Shown here: in pieces, positions 8,338-16,109 of the stretch | Layout of the letters: every line of letters starts with the position of its first letter | Numbering within the stretch: the first letter of the stretch is position 1 | Source: JAGOTP01 sp964598725 | GTDB lineage: Bacteria > Patescibacteriota > Patescibacteriia > 2-12-FULL-60-25 | NCBI GenBank assembly: GCA_964598725.1 | Contig: CAZRCW010000001.1 | Location: 863,722-927,721 of the forward strand | Direction: 5' to 3' | Length of the DNA: 64,000 nucleotides | Program-made: the position numbers and the translations under genes | The notes under the pieces: generated by a model | What the model saw: the letters and a program-made list of their open reading frames with translations, nothing else | Database searches by the model: none | Told to the model about the DNA's origin: nothing

Positions 8338-8366
8338 ATTACATAGGGACCGTACTCGTTCGTCAA
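8338..8366 (-). promoter_or_regulatory. Cassette promoter for the two small membrane proteins
   Basis: On the minus strand TTGACG (plus 8361-8366), a 17-nt spacer and TGTAAT (8338-8343). The leader carries a CGAGCG/CGCTCG hairpin before the SD of the 48-residue gene. The promoter lies just inside or beside the 3' end of the 8382 gene. Confidence 0.6.
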
Positions 8367-8381
8367 CAAACAAGAACTCGT

Positions 8382-9164
8382 TTATTCCTTGCTCCGCCAC
8401 TGGCAGTTACGACCAATGATAATCCTGGCCGCCTTCGGTTTGATCGAAAAATGAAGCGTTGTCCCCGTTAACCCTGCTGATCCATCCATAAACCCATGGA
8501 TCCCATCCTTACAGACTACGTCCCCTTCTTTTAGATAAAGCTTCGTTTCAATCAGCTCCGAGCGAAACAGATTCTTCAATCCCCCACCTTTCATCTCGGA
8601 TTGCAGGACGACTTCCAACAGCCCATCGGCGGGATTCGCGATTGTTTTATTGGAACCGCAATAGAGCGATCCAATATTCCGGATCGCGATCGAGCCTTTC
8701 TCGGTCGGACGCACACGATACTTTTTATCGACTTCAATCGCGGCCGGTGTCTGCGGTAAAGAAATCTCCGTTAAAAATGGTTTGTCATTCAAAAAACCGA
8801 CATCAATCGTCTCCATTAAACGTCCGGCGATGACTTCGACTCCTTTCGCACCGGTCGGAATGCCCAAAGCCCAACTCAACCCGCTGTTCGTCTCTAACGG
8901 CAAAAACGCAATCGTCACGTCGAGCTCGATTAGTGCCGGCAAATGACGATAGACTGCTTCATCCGTTCCCACGAACACGATCGTCTTCGCCCCGAAGCTG
9001 ACGGCCTCTTCGATCACTTTTTTTGGCTGACGGAAAGTCCCTAAACGCGCTATCCGCCCATTAATCCCGCAGCGATTCGCTTCGTTCTCAATACGACCAA
9101 GCTCGTTCGCATAGCGTGGTAAGGCGGCCGTCTCATCGTAGACGTAAGCGAACGCCGGATTCAT
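8382..9164 (-). CDS. Diacylglycerol/lipid-kinase-like protein with altered ATP motif
   Basis: A 260-residue protein with the fold pattern of the DAGK catalytic/NAD kinase superfamily: an N-terminal Rossmann-like part, FVGTDEAVYRHLPALIE where family members have GGDGT, then FLPLETNSGLSWALGIP corresponding to the P-x-GT-x-N segment, and a C-terminal beta-rich domain (about residues 135-255) with MDGSAGLTG. The GGDGT loop is replaced by VGTDE, so kinase activity is uncertain. It is the last gene of the tyrS-argS-bactofilin operon and starts 6 nt after the bactofilin stop. Confidence 0.7.
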   Translation of the reverse strand: MNPAFAYVYDETAALPRYANELGRIENEANRCGINGRIARLGTFRQPKKVIEEAVSFGAKTIVFVGTDEAVYRHLPALIELDVTIAFLPLETNSGLSWALGIPTGAKGVEVIAGRLMETIDVGFLNDKPFLTEISLPQTPAAIEVDKKYRVRPTEKGSIAIRNIGSLYCGSNKTIANPADGLLEVVLQSEMKGGGLKNLFRSELIETKLYLKEGDVVCKDGIHGFMDGSAGLTGTTLHFSIKPKAARIIIGRNCQWRSKE

Positions 9165-9170
9165 GGGCTG

Positions 9171-9590
9171 TTAAGGACGCTTTTGACCTGGGGTCTGGAC
9201 TTCAACTAAACGTTTGCCAGAAGTGATTTTACCGTTCAATGAACCACCTGCTTCGACAACGATCACTTCACACGTCACGTCGCCCGTCACACGCGAACCT
9301 GACTTCAGCTCCAACTTGCGAGCTGCAGTGATATTCCCTTCAATGATTCCACCTACGATCACATCATTCGCTTTCACATCGGCCTTGATTTTGGCTTCCA
9401 CACCAACGGTTAACATGCCAGAACAACTCAGATTTCCAGAGACTTCACCTTCGATCACGACATCGCCCTGACTGTTGAATTCCCCTTCGACGCGAACACC
9501 TCGAGCAATCAACGTAGCCGATACAGCGTGATCGCCGCTGGTTTTACCTACTGCAAACACGTTTTCGTCCGTTGGTTTTGTACCAAACAT
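9171..9590 (-). CDS. Bactofilin family protein
   Basis: A 139-residue polymer-forming cytoskeletal protein. The central domain (about residues 24-125) is a regular right-handed beta-helix repeat: GVRVEGEFNSQGDVVIEG, GNLSCSGMLTVG, GIIEGNITAARKLELKSG and GSLNGKITSG. Short unstructured tails flank it, as is usual for the family. Bactofilins form membrane-associated filaments that often organise cell wall synthesis or polar structures. It lies 39 nt after argS and 6 nt before the lipid-kinase-like gene. Confidence 0.9.
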   Translation of the reverse strand: MFGTKPTDENVFAVGKTSGDHAVSATLIARGVRVEGEFNSQGDVVIEGEVSGNLSCSGMLTVGVEAKIKADVKANDVIVGGIIEGNITAARKLELKSGSRVTGDVTCEVIVVEAGGSLNGKITSGKRLVEVQTPGQKRP

Positions 9591-9629
9591 AGTCAGATCA
9601 GGTGAAAGTTCTTATTGAGTGGGATGATA

Positions 9630-11396
9630 CTACATTTCCTCCGGGGTCGGAATGCCAAGCAATCGTAAACCGGCCGAGAGCACCTGTTTGGCGGCTTCAG
9701 CGAGACGCAAACGGCTTTCCGCTTCTTCTTTGGAGGCATCCATGACCGGAACGTCACGGTAAAAGGCGTTGACCGCTTGAGCTGTCTCAACGCACCAGTG
9801 CGCAACCACGGACGGACGCTGATCACGACCAGCGAGCTGTACGATCGAAGGAAACGCGGCCAATGTCAAAGCCAAGGCCTTCTCTGAGGCATGCGTATAG
9901 GCCTCTGGCATCGTTTTACTCGCTTTCAAGCCTTTCCCAGCCGCCTTACGCAAGATCGACGACAGACGCACAATTGAATACTGGCAATACGGACCCGTCG
10001 CTCCATCAAAGGACAGGGCCTCCTTCATGTCGAAGACGATCGTCTTATCGTTGTCCTGCTTCAACATGCTGAAGATCAACCCCGCTTTCGCGAGATCATT
10101 CGCCGTTTTCTTGATCTGCTCGTCCGACCAATCGGTATGACGCGTACGGACACCTTCTTCGGCATAGGCGTAGACCGCATCCCACAGACCTTGATAGGTC
10201 ACGATCGTCCCTTTACGGCTACTCATCGTGCCTTCTGGCAAGCGCACCAGCTCGTATCCAAACGACTCGATGGGAACCGGGAAATTCCGACGACGCATAA
10301 CCTCATTCAGCTGACGGAAGTACGGGACCTGACGAATATCAACCGCCATCTGGAGCGAGCGCGCTTCCGGGTAATCACGCAGCTTCTGATCCATGAGCGA
10401 TAGATCCTTGGCCGCGTAAAGCAGCGTTCCATCCTGTTTACGCATGACGAGTACCCCAAGCTTCGCCTCTTCCATATCTACGATAATGGCGCCTTGACTT
10501 TCCTTCGCTACACCCTTCGCCAATAGCTCATCCACCAAGCGACTGCTTTCATCCAAGTAGGTCGACTCCAAGTACTGTCGCTCAATCTGTACCCCCAACT
10601 CACCGAAGATGCGATATAACTCATCAATACACCAATCACGCGTCACCTTCCACAGCTTTTCCCAAGCCGGATGATGCGCTTCAAGTTGCGTCTGAACGTA
10701 GGATATTTCCGGCGTATTCGCTTCGTCTTCTGCGAGAAGCGTAGCTTCAGTATAGAGATGGCCCAGATATTTTCCCGTACGCTGCTCGGCAGGGACAGCT
10801 TGCAACAGCGCGTCGACGTTCGCTTCTGTGAGATCCTTGATGGAATGGCCGTGTGTCCGTACCAGTTGCCACAAACATTTTCCCACGTTCGTTCCAACAT
10901 CGTTCACATAGCTCACCGGGATAATCGCTCGACCGGCCGCTTTCATCGTACGAACGACAGCGCCGCCCAACGTGAAGTTACGCAGGTGACCGATATGCAC
11001 TTCTTTATGCGTATTCGGATTGGCGTATTCAAAGACGACAGGCTTCTCGTCAATCGGGGCGGCTGTCCCGTAAGCGTCCCCCACTGCTTCCACGTCTTGA
11101 ATCACACGTTCAACCGCTGCCGATGTCACAAGGCGCACGTTCACATACGGACCCATGGCGACCACGTCTTCGATCCAAGGCAACGAACCCTTGAGCTGTT
11201 CGGCAACAAACGTCGCCGCTTCCGCCGGATTCTTTCCCAACCCTTTGGCAAACTTGAAGGCCGCGAACGCCAAATCACCCCAGTTCGTATCCTGTGGTCG
11301 GCCAATATCACGTGCTTCGACGGTGGCGCCTAAAATGGTTGAGATCTGTTTGGCGAGTTCTTCCGTCCAATAACTCCAAGCGGTTTTTGATTCCAT
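9630..11396 (-). CDS. argS: Arginyl-tRNA synthetase
   Basis: Attaches arginine to tRNA-Arg. The 588-residue length is typical. An N-terminal Arg-N domain (about residues 1-95) is followed by the class I core with EYANPNTHKEVHIGHLRN (HIGH signature at about residue 135), the variant KMSKS box MSSRKGTIV at about 395, and the C-terminal DALR anticodon-binding domain (about 455-588) with YCQYSIVRLSSILRK. It starts 6 nt after tyrS and is co-transcribed with it. Confidence 0.96.
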   Translation of the reverse strand: MESKTAWSYWTEELAKQISTILGATVEARDIGRPQDTNWGDLAFAAFKFAKGLGKNPAEAATFVAEQLKGSLPWIEDVVAMGPYVNVRLVTSAAVERVIQDVEAVGDAYGTAAPIDEKPVVFEYANPNTHKEVHIGHLRNFTLGGAVVRTMKAAGRAIIPVSYVNDVGTNVGKCLWQLVRTHGHSIKDLTEANVDALLQAVPAEQRTGKYLGHLYTEATLLAEDEANTPEISYVQTQLEAHHPAWEKLWKVTRDWCIDELYRIFGELGVQIERQYLESTYLDESSRLVDELLAKGVAKESQGAIIVDMEEAKLGVLVMRKQDGTLLYAAKDLSLMDQKLRDYPEARSLQMAVDIRQVPYFRQLNEVMRRRNFPVPIESFGYELVRLPEGTMSSRKGTIVTYQGLWDAVYAYAEEGVRTRHTDWSDEQIKKTANDLAKAGLIFSMLKQDNDKTIVFDMKEALSFDGATGPYCQYSIVRLSSILRKAAGKGLKASKTMPEAYTHASEKALALTLAAFPSIVQLAGRDQRPSVVAHWCVETAQAVNAFYRDVPVMDASKEEAESRLRLAEAAKQVLSAGLRLLGIPTPEEM

Positions 11397-11402
11397 AACG
11401 TA

Positions 11403-12617
11403 TTATTTCTTCACAATCTTCACGAAGTGACGCTTACCCTTCTGCAAGACCAAGCCATTATGAAGTGGGATAACCGCGTTAATGTCTTCTACAACCACAT
11501 CATCGACACGAACCGCTTTCTGCTCCACCTGACGACGCGCCTCACCTTTTGAAGGAACGATGCCGCCGCGGACCAACAGATCCAGAATGGACAGCTCGCT
11601 TTCGCTCACTTCAAGCTCGGTCATTTCTTCTGGACGTTCGCCTTGTTGATGGACACGGGTGAATTCTTCTGCCGCATGCTTCGCCGCTTCCGGACCGAAG
11701 GCCCACGCAATGATGCGTTCAGCCAATTCACGCTTCAACGTAATAGGATTTTCACCGGCAGCGAGCTTCGCCTTTCGTTCGTCGATCTCTTCTTTGGTTA
11801 ACATCGTTAAGATCTCAAAAGCCGGGATGATCATCGCATCGGTCCAGCTCATCAACTTGCCATAGGCATCGCTTGGCTCATCCATGAGCGAGATCATGTT
11901 GCCTTCGGACTTGCCCATTTTCTTGCCCGTTGGATCGGTCAACAAACGGCAGCGCATGACGAACTTCTCTTTGCCTTTCATCTCGCGCAAGAGCGTACGT
12001 CCGGCCAACATATTGAAGGTCTGATCGTTACCACCGACTTCCAGGTCCACATCCAAGGCAACAGAATCATACCCCTGCATGAGTGGGTAGAAGAACTCGT
12101 GGAGGTACACTGGCTTTCCTTCGGCGATGCGCTTTTCAAACATATCGCGTTCAACCATCTGCTGCACAGTGAAATGCGCTGCGAGCTCGATCACATCTGC
12201 AAACGACATTTTGCCCAACCAATCGTTGTTGAATCGGATCTGAACTGGATTTGGTCCGTCGAACTTCAAGAAACGTCCAGCCTGTTCTTTGTAGGCTTTC
12301 AAGTTTTCTAACACCTGCTCCTTGGTAAGCTGTTTACGCGTAGCGAGCTTGTCGGTCGGATCACCGATCATCGCCGTGAAGTCTCCTAGCAACAAAATGA
12401 CTTCATGCCCGAGTGCCTGGAGCTCTGCTAGTTTTTGGATCGCGATCGCGTGCCCAATATGCATCGTTGGACCCGATGGATCGACGCCCAAATACACGCG
12501 AATGCGGTCTCCTTTCAGGAGTTTGGCACGTAACGCGTCTTTGGAGGGCAGAACCTCCTCGATTCCGTGGTTCAAAAACCACTCGATTTTCTGGGGGTCG
12601 ATCGTAGGGGTAGACAT
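11403..12617 (-). CDS. tyrS: Tyrosyl-tRNA synthetase
   Basis: A 404-residue enzyme with the class I HIGH box HIGHAIAI, the KMSKS variant KMGKSEGNMISL, and a C-terminal S4 RNA-binding domain (about residues 340-404, GIVPSKGEARRQVEQKAVRV). The start is placed at 12617 (MSTPTIDPQK) rather than the upstream in-frame codon at 12722, because the extra part is not protein-like and a minus-strand TAAGAT box (12626-12631) lies only 8 nt upstream of 12617, implying a leaderless mRNA. It heads the operon tyrS-argS-bactofilin-lipid kinase-like. Confidence 0.95.
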   Translation of the reverse strand: MSTPTIDPQKIEWFLNHGIEEVLPSKDALRAKLLKGDRIRVYLGVDPSGPTMHIGHAIAIQKLAELQALGHEVILLLGDFTAMIGDPTDKLATRKQLTKEQVLENLKAYKEQAGRFLKFDGPNPVQIRFNNDWLGKMSFADVIELAAHFTVQQMVERDMFEKRIAEGKPVYLHEFFYPLMQGYDSVALDVDLEVGGNDQTFNMLAGRTLLREMKGKEKFVMRCRLLTDPTGKKMGKSEGNMISLMDEPSDAYGKLMSWTDAMIIPAFEILTMLTKEEIDERKAKLAAGENPITLKRELAERIIAWAFGPEAAKHAAEEFTRVHQQGERPEEMTELEVSESELSILDLLVRGGIVPSKGEARRQVEQKAVRVDDVVVEDINAVIPLHNGLVLQKGKRHFVKIVKK

Positions 12618-12656
12618 ACCGGCCCATCTTACGGATTTGGGGCTTAAATAGGAAGA

Positions 12657-12689
12657 GGCCCGCTCGTCACGTGTGGACGAAGGCGGGCC
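12657..12689 (-). terminator. GC-rich hairpin downstream of the tRNA-like genes
   Basis: GGCCCGC pairs with GCGGGCC (12657-12663 / 12683-12689) with an inner TCGTC/GACGA stem. On the minus strand it is followed by CTCTTCCTATTT. It sits between the 12739 tRNA-like gene and the tyrS promoter, so it probably ends the tRNA-like transcript. Confidence 0.45.
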
Positions 12690-12738
12690 CCTCAAGAAGG
12701 CGGCTAAACAAAGGGAACTCACTCCTAAAGGAACAAGG

Positions 12739-12817
12739 TGTGGCGAGACTGGACTCGAACCAGCGACCTCCGGCGCGTTCAGAATGCCGGCGCTCTAACC
12801 AACTGAGCTATCGCCAC
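12739..12817 (-). tRNA. Aberrant tRNA-like gene (anticodon unclear, CTG or TCT)
   Basis: The acceptor GTGGCGA/TCGCCAC is perfect. The D arm TAGCTCAGTTGGTTAGAGC and the T arm GCTGG-TTCGAGT-CCAGT are standard. The anticodon arm CCGGC/GCCGG encloses an 11-nt loop ATTCTGAACGC instead of 7, and one extra C separates the T stem from the acceptor. After discriminator A comes CCT, so CCA is not encoded. The loop would offer CTG (Gln) or TCT (Arg). It may be a decaying tRNA, a tRNA with a tiny insertion, or a tRNA-like RNA. It lies in the GC-rich stretch between tyrS and valS. Confidence 0.5.
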
Positions 12818-13228
12818 AGACGTGCACCCGGTTGCCTTTCGGGCCGGGGCACGCTCTCTCCGTGTCATCGCTGCCGTCCGCCACCCGACACAACTGGTCG
12901 GCAGTGGCCAAGGAACCAAGCCAGCGCACACACGGGCAGAGGTGGAACTAGTGGGAATCGAACCCTTATAACCAGAGGCGCAGATTGCTTAGGCCGAGCT
13001 GAACGAGCCGACAGAAGATGCGAGGGGGTAGTCAACCTGATCCTTGCGAGGTGATGTCCCATCTTCTCGTCCCGCTTGATGACCTAACTTCGTCTGCACG
13101 TAGCTTGCCCCCAACCGGGCCGCTAGTTCCGTTCACGCACAGAATCAGTCTTAACTGAAGAAAGGCGCTGCTAAAAGCTTCCCGGTCGATCCGGTGAAGC
13201 ACTGAGCAAACATACTCTAGCCAAATCA
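12818..13228. other. GC-rich non-coding stretch between tyrS and valS
   Basis: Apart from the two tRNA-like elements, no convincing ORF is present on either strand. A further minus-strand hairpin, GCTTC-A-CCGG / CCGG-G-AAGC followed by UUUU, lies near 13175-13200 and could be an additional terminator or leader structure for the tRNA-like transcript. Confidence 0.5.
12943..13130 (-). ncRNA. 188-nt tRNA-like structured RNA (tmRNA-like or intron-bearing tRNA)
   Basis: The ends pair as a perfect acceptor (GGAACTA at 13124-13130 with TAGTTCC at 12944-12950), with A as discriminator followed by CCT. Next to the 5' strand is a D-arm-like hairpin GCCC-GGTTGG-GGGC. Next to the 3' strand is a T-arm-like GGG-TTCGATT-CCC, only 3 bp. 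Between them a long irregular arm can form: GTGCAGA/TCTGCGC, TTAGGTC/GGCCTAA, and GAAGATG with CATCTTC. This resembles the tRNA-like domain and long helix of tmRNA, but I see no convincing tag ORF or usual tmRNA 5' sequence. A tRNA with an intron in the anticodon arm is the other option. Confidence 0.4.
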
Positions 13229-13262
13229 AAAACACTCCGTCAAGCGCTTGACGGAGTGTTTT
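13229..13262 (-). terminator. valS terminator
   Basis: A perfect 34-nt palindrome with arms AAAACACTCCGTCAAGC / GCTTGACGGAGTGTTTT, centred at 13245. It is flanked by A-rich and T-rich sequence and so can act in both directions. It lies 30 nt past the valS stop. Confidence 0.85.
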
Positions 13263-13291
13263 CGTAGTATTTTATTTTGTAACGCTTTATT

Positions 13292-15970
13292 TTAGCCAAG
13301 CTGCTTCAGCAAGATTGAGCGCTTCGTCTGTGCTTCTTCTAGCTTCTGTTTCATCCCATCCGTCACTTTCGCAGGTGCTTTACTCATGAATTCTTGATTG
13401 GAGAGTTTCTGTGTAAGCGAAGCGATGTACGTCTCCGTTTCAGCCAACTCTTTCTTTGCTTTCTCTTGTTCTGCCGCCCGATCAATTACAGCATCTAAGT
13501 TCAATGCGTAACGATACGGTCCTGAAGCTAGCATTTTCCAACCCTCTGGAAGACTGGATCCGTAAGTCAACACAGAAATGCCGGCGAGACGCTTCACCCA
13601 GTCTTCGTTCTTTCGCAGCTCATCCAGGGACTGATTCGTTTCATTCGTTTCGACAGACAGCTCTAATTGCTTAGATGGGATCAAGCCCTGTTCTGCACGA
13701 ACTTGGCGAATATAGATCACCATCGTTTGCAGTTCGTCGAAAGCATCTTCGATTCCATCATTTTCCGTCTTTGGCTGAGGCACCGTTGGCCACTCCGCTA
13801 CGGCGAGCACACCTTCATAGCCCGCCATACGCCAGATCTCTTCGGTCACGAATGGCATGAATGGATGCCACAAGGTCAGAATCGTCGCTAACACCTTCTT
13901 CAAAATGACCGCCTTCCCCTTCTCAACCTTGGCAATTTCCAAATACCAATCGGCTAATTCGTTCCAAGTGAAATCACGTAATTCCTCTGCGGCTGAAGAG
14001 AATTGATAGGTTTCAATCTTTTTCGTGACCGAGGCGACGACCGAAGCGAGACGAGCTTCTACCCATTCATCAGCAAGCGTGCGTGCTCCGACCGTCGGAT
14101 CCTCCATCTGCATCACGATGAAGCGTGAGATGTTCCAAAGTTTGTTCGCGAAGAACTTCAAGCCCTCGATCTTCGCTTCGGACAACTTCACGTCCTGACC
14201 CGGCGTTGTCCCCATAAGGAGCGACAAGCGGACTGCATCTGTACCGTATTTTGGAATCAATTCGAGTGGGTCCAAGATATTCCCTAGCGACTTGGACATC
14301 TTGCGTCCTTGTTCATCGACGACCATGCCATGCAAATAGACATCGTGGAACGGCACTTCGCCCAGCGTATACGATGACATCAGTACCATACGCGCTACCC
14401 AGAAGAACAGAATGTCGTAGCCTGTTTCGAGAACCGCAGCTGGGTGATACGCGCGATGTTTTTCCCACTCTGCCTTGTCCGGCCAGCCCAAGGCAGAGAA
14501 CGTCCACATACCCGAGGAAAACCAGGTATCGAGCGTGTCTGGATCTTGCGCCCAACCTTCCCCTGGGGATGTTTCGCTGAATTTCAATTCGCCGGTCGTA
14601 GGCATGGCGTCACCTGGCTGCCAGGTCGCAGGGACTTGATACCAGACTGGAATCCGATGCCCGAACCAGATCTGACGCGAGATACACCAATCACGCAGGT
14701 TATCCACCCAGCGGAAGTAGGTCGCGAAAAAGCGATCCGGTACGATCTTCGTCTGTTCAGAACGAACGGCGTACGCCATGAGCTCTTTGAGCGACGCCTT
14801 ATCGCCTTTCTTCCATTTCCCAAGGGTGTCCTGGCGAAGGGTAAATGGTTTATTCACGCGGACGAACCACTGACGCTTAATCTGTGGCTCGATGCGGCCT
14901 CCGCCACGATAGCTCACCGCGACGTTGTGGACGTAGTTTTCATCGACACTTACGAGCAAGCCTTTCGCTTTGAGTTTTTCAACAACTTTACTACGCGCTT
15001 CTTCAATCGTGAGCCCCGCGAATTCAGGACCGGCGATCGGGAGCAGGCGTCCGTCGTAATCGATGACTTGTTGTTTATCAAGGCCATGACGTTCGGCGAT
15101 ATCGAAGTCGGTCATATCGTGCCAGGGCGTGATCGTCATGACACCGGTTCCAAACTCTTGATCGATTACCGCATCCTTAATCACGGTCGCTTTGACTGGA
15201 CCGTTGATCCATTCGGCTTCAAAGGTATCTCCGTCTTTATACTGTGCGTAGCGCGGATCTTCCGGATGCATCACGACATACTTATCACCGAACTTTGTTT
15301 CTGGACGCGATGTCCCAATCTGGAATGGTCCGTATTGAAAGGTATAGAAAGGTGCCTTTTCTTCTTTGCGTTCCATCTCGTCATCTGCGATCGTCGTCTG
15401 CATCTTCGGGTCCCAGTTGACGATGCGGTCACCGCGTTCGATCACACCGTCTTCCCACATCAAACGGAAGACTTCGTTCACGGCGCGATTGCGCGGCTCG
15501 TCGAATGTATAGCGTTCACGCGACCAGTCACAGGATGAGCCCATGAGACGGGTCTGACGGCGGATCGTGTCAGCCGAATCATCCGCAAAGGCGACGACGC
15601 GCTTCAAGAACTCCTCACGACCAAGCTCCGCGCGTGGGTTCTTCATCCCCTGCTTTTGGAGCAACTGTTCAACCTTGGTTTCGGTCGCGATCGAGGCGTG
15701 ATCCGTACCTGGAATCCAGAGGGTTTTGCGACCACGCAAGCGATAGAAACGAATCAGCACATCTTGGATGGCAAGCATCGATGCATGGCCCATATGGAGG
15801 GTTCCTGTGCGGTTCGGTGGCGGCATCAAAATACAGTAGGCTTCGCCCTGTTGATTGCGGTCGGGCAAGCGATCCGGGTTAAAAACCCCCGAGTCCTCCC
15901 AAAGTTTGTATAGGCTCCCCTCAACACTTTGCGAGTCGTAGTTTTTTGGGAATTCTTGAGAGTTCTGCAT
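13292..15970 (-). CDS. valS: Valyl-tRNA synthetase
   Basis: An 892-residue class I synthetase with the HIGH variant PPPNRTGTLHMGHAS at about residue 50, an editing (CP1) domain at about 190-370, the WCISRQIWFGHRIPVWY block, the KMSKS box GRKMSKSLGNILDP at about 555, a C-terminal anticodon-binding domain, and a terminal coiled coil (KKELAETETYIASLTQKLSN). It has no SD. A minus-strand TACACT box (15982-15987) ends 11 nt before the ATG, consistent with a leaderless or very short leader. It is monocistronic with its own terminator. Confidence 0.97.
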   Translation of the reverse strand: MQNSQEFPKNYDSQSVEGSLYKLWEDSGVFNPDRLPDRNQQGEAYCILMPPPNRTGTLHMGHASMLAIQDVLIRFYRLRGRKTLWIPGTDHASIATETKVEQLLQKQGMKNPRAELGREEFLKRVVAFADDSADTIRRQTRLMGSSCDWSRERYTFDEPRNRAVNEVFRLMWEDGVIERGDRIVNWDPKMQTTIADDEMERKEEKAPFYTFQYGPFQIGTSRPETKFGDKYVVMHPEDPRYAQYKDGDTFEAEWINGPVKATVIKDAVIDQEFGTGVMTITPWHDMTDFDIAERHGLDKQQVIDYDGRLLPIAGPEFAGLTIEEARSKVVEKLKAKGLLVSVDENYVHNVAVSYRGGGRIEPQIKRQWFVRVNKPFTLRQDTLGKWKKGDKASLKELMAYAVRSEQTKIVPDRFFATYFRWVDNLRDWCISRQIWFGHRIPVWYQVPATWQPGDAMPTTGELKFSETSPGEGWAQDPDTLDTWFSSGMWTFSALGWPDKAEWEKHRAYHPAAVLETGYDILFFWVARMVLMSSYTLGEVPFHDVYLHGMVVDEQGRKMSKSLGNILDPLELIPKYGTDAVRLSLLMGTTPGQDVKLSEAKIEGLKFFANKLWNISRFIVMQMEDPTVGARTLADEWVEARLASVVASVTKKIETYQFSSAAEELRDFTWNELADWYLEIAKVEKGKAVILKKVLATILTLWHPFMPFVTEEIWRMAGYEGVLAVAEWPTVPQPKTENDGIEDAFDELQTMVIYIRQVRAEQGLIPSKQLELSVETNETNQSLDELRKNEDWVKRLAGISVLTYGSSLPEGWKMLASGPYRYALNLDAVIDRAAEQEKAKKELAETETYIASLTQKLSNQEFMSKAPAKVTDGMKQKLEEAQTKRSILLKQLG

Positions 15971-16109
15971 AGATAGACTCGAGTGTACGAAAGGTGGATA
16001 AAAAATGCTAGGTTAAGCCTTTACAAATAGCGTCTCAATCGCTTGACTGAAGGGGCGGCGATTCGTAAGGTACCTCGTCCGACCAGCTGATTTTTCGGAC
16101 ATTTTGATC

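Noticed and set aside
12943..13130. Group I intron core in the tRNA-like element
   Set aside because: A GACTA-like segment occurs, but no matching P7 partner sequence was found by eye.
13175..13200. CCGGATCGACCGGG as a tmRNA 5' end
   Set aside because: It resembles the tmRNA GGATTCGAC block, but it is a self-complementary hairpin followed by UUUU, and its flank does not pair with the TAGTTCC acceptor strand, whereas GGAACTA at 13124-13130 does.
14444..15538. 364-codon plus-strand frame inside valS
   Set aside because: Antisense shadow; valS on the minus strand has all class I motifs.
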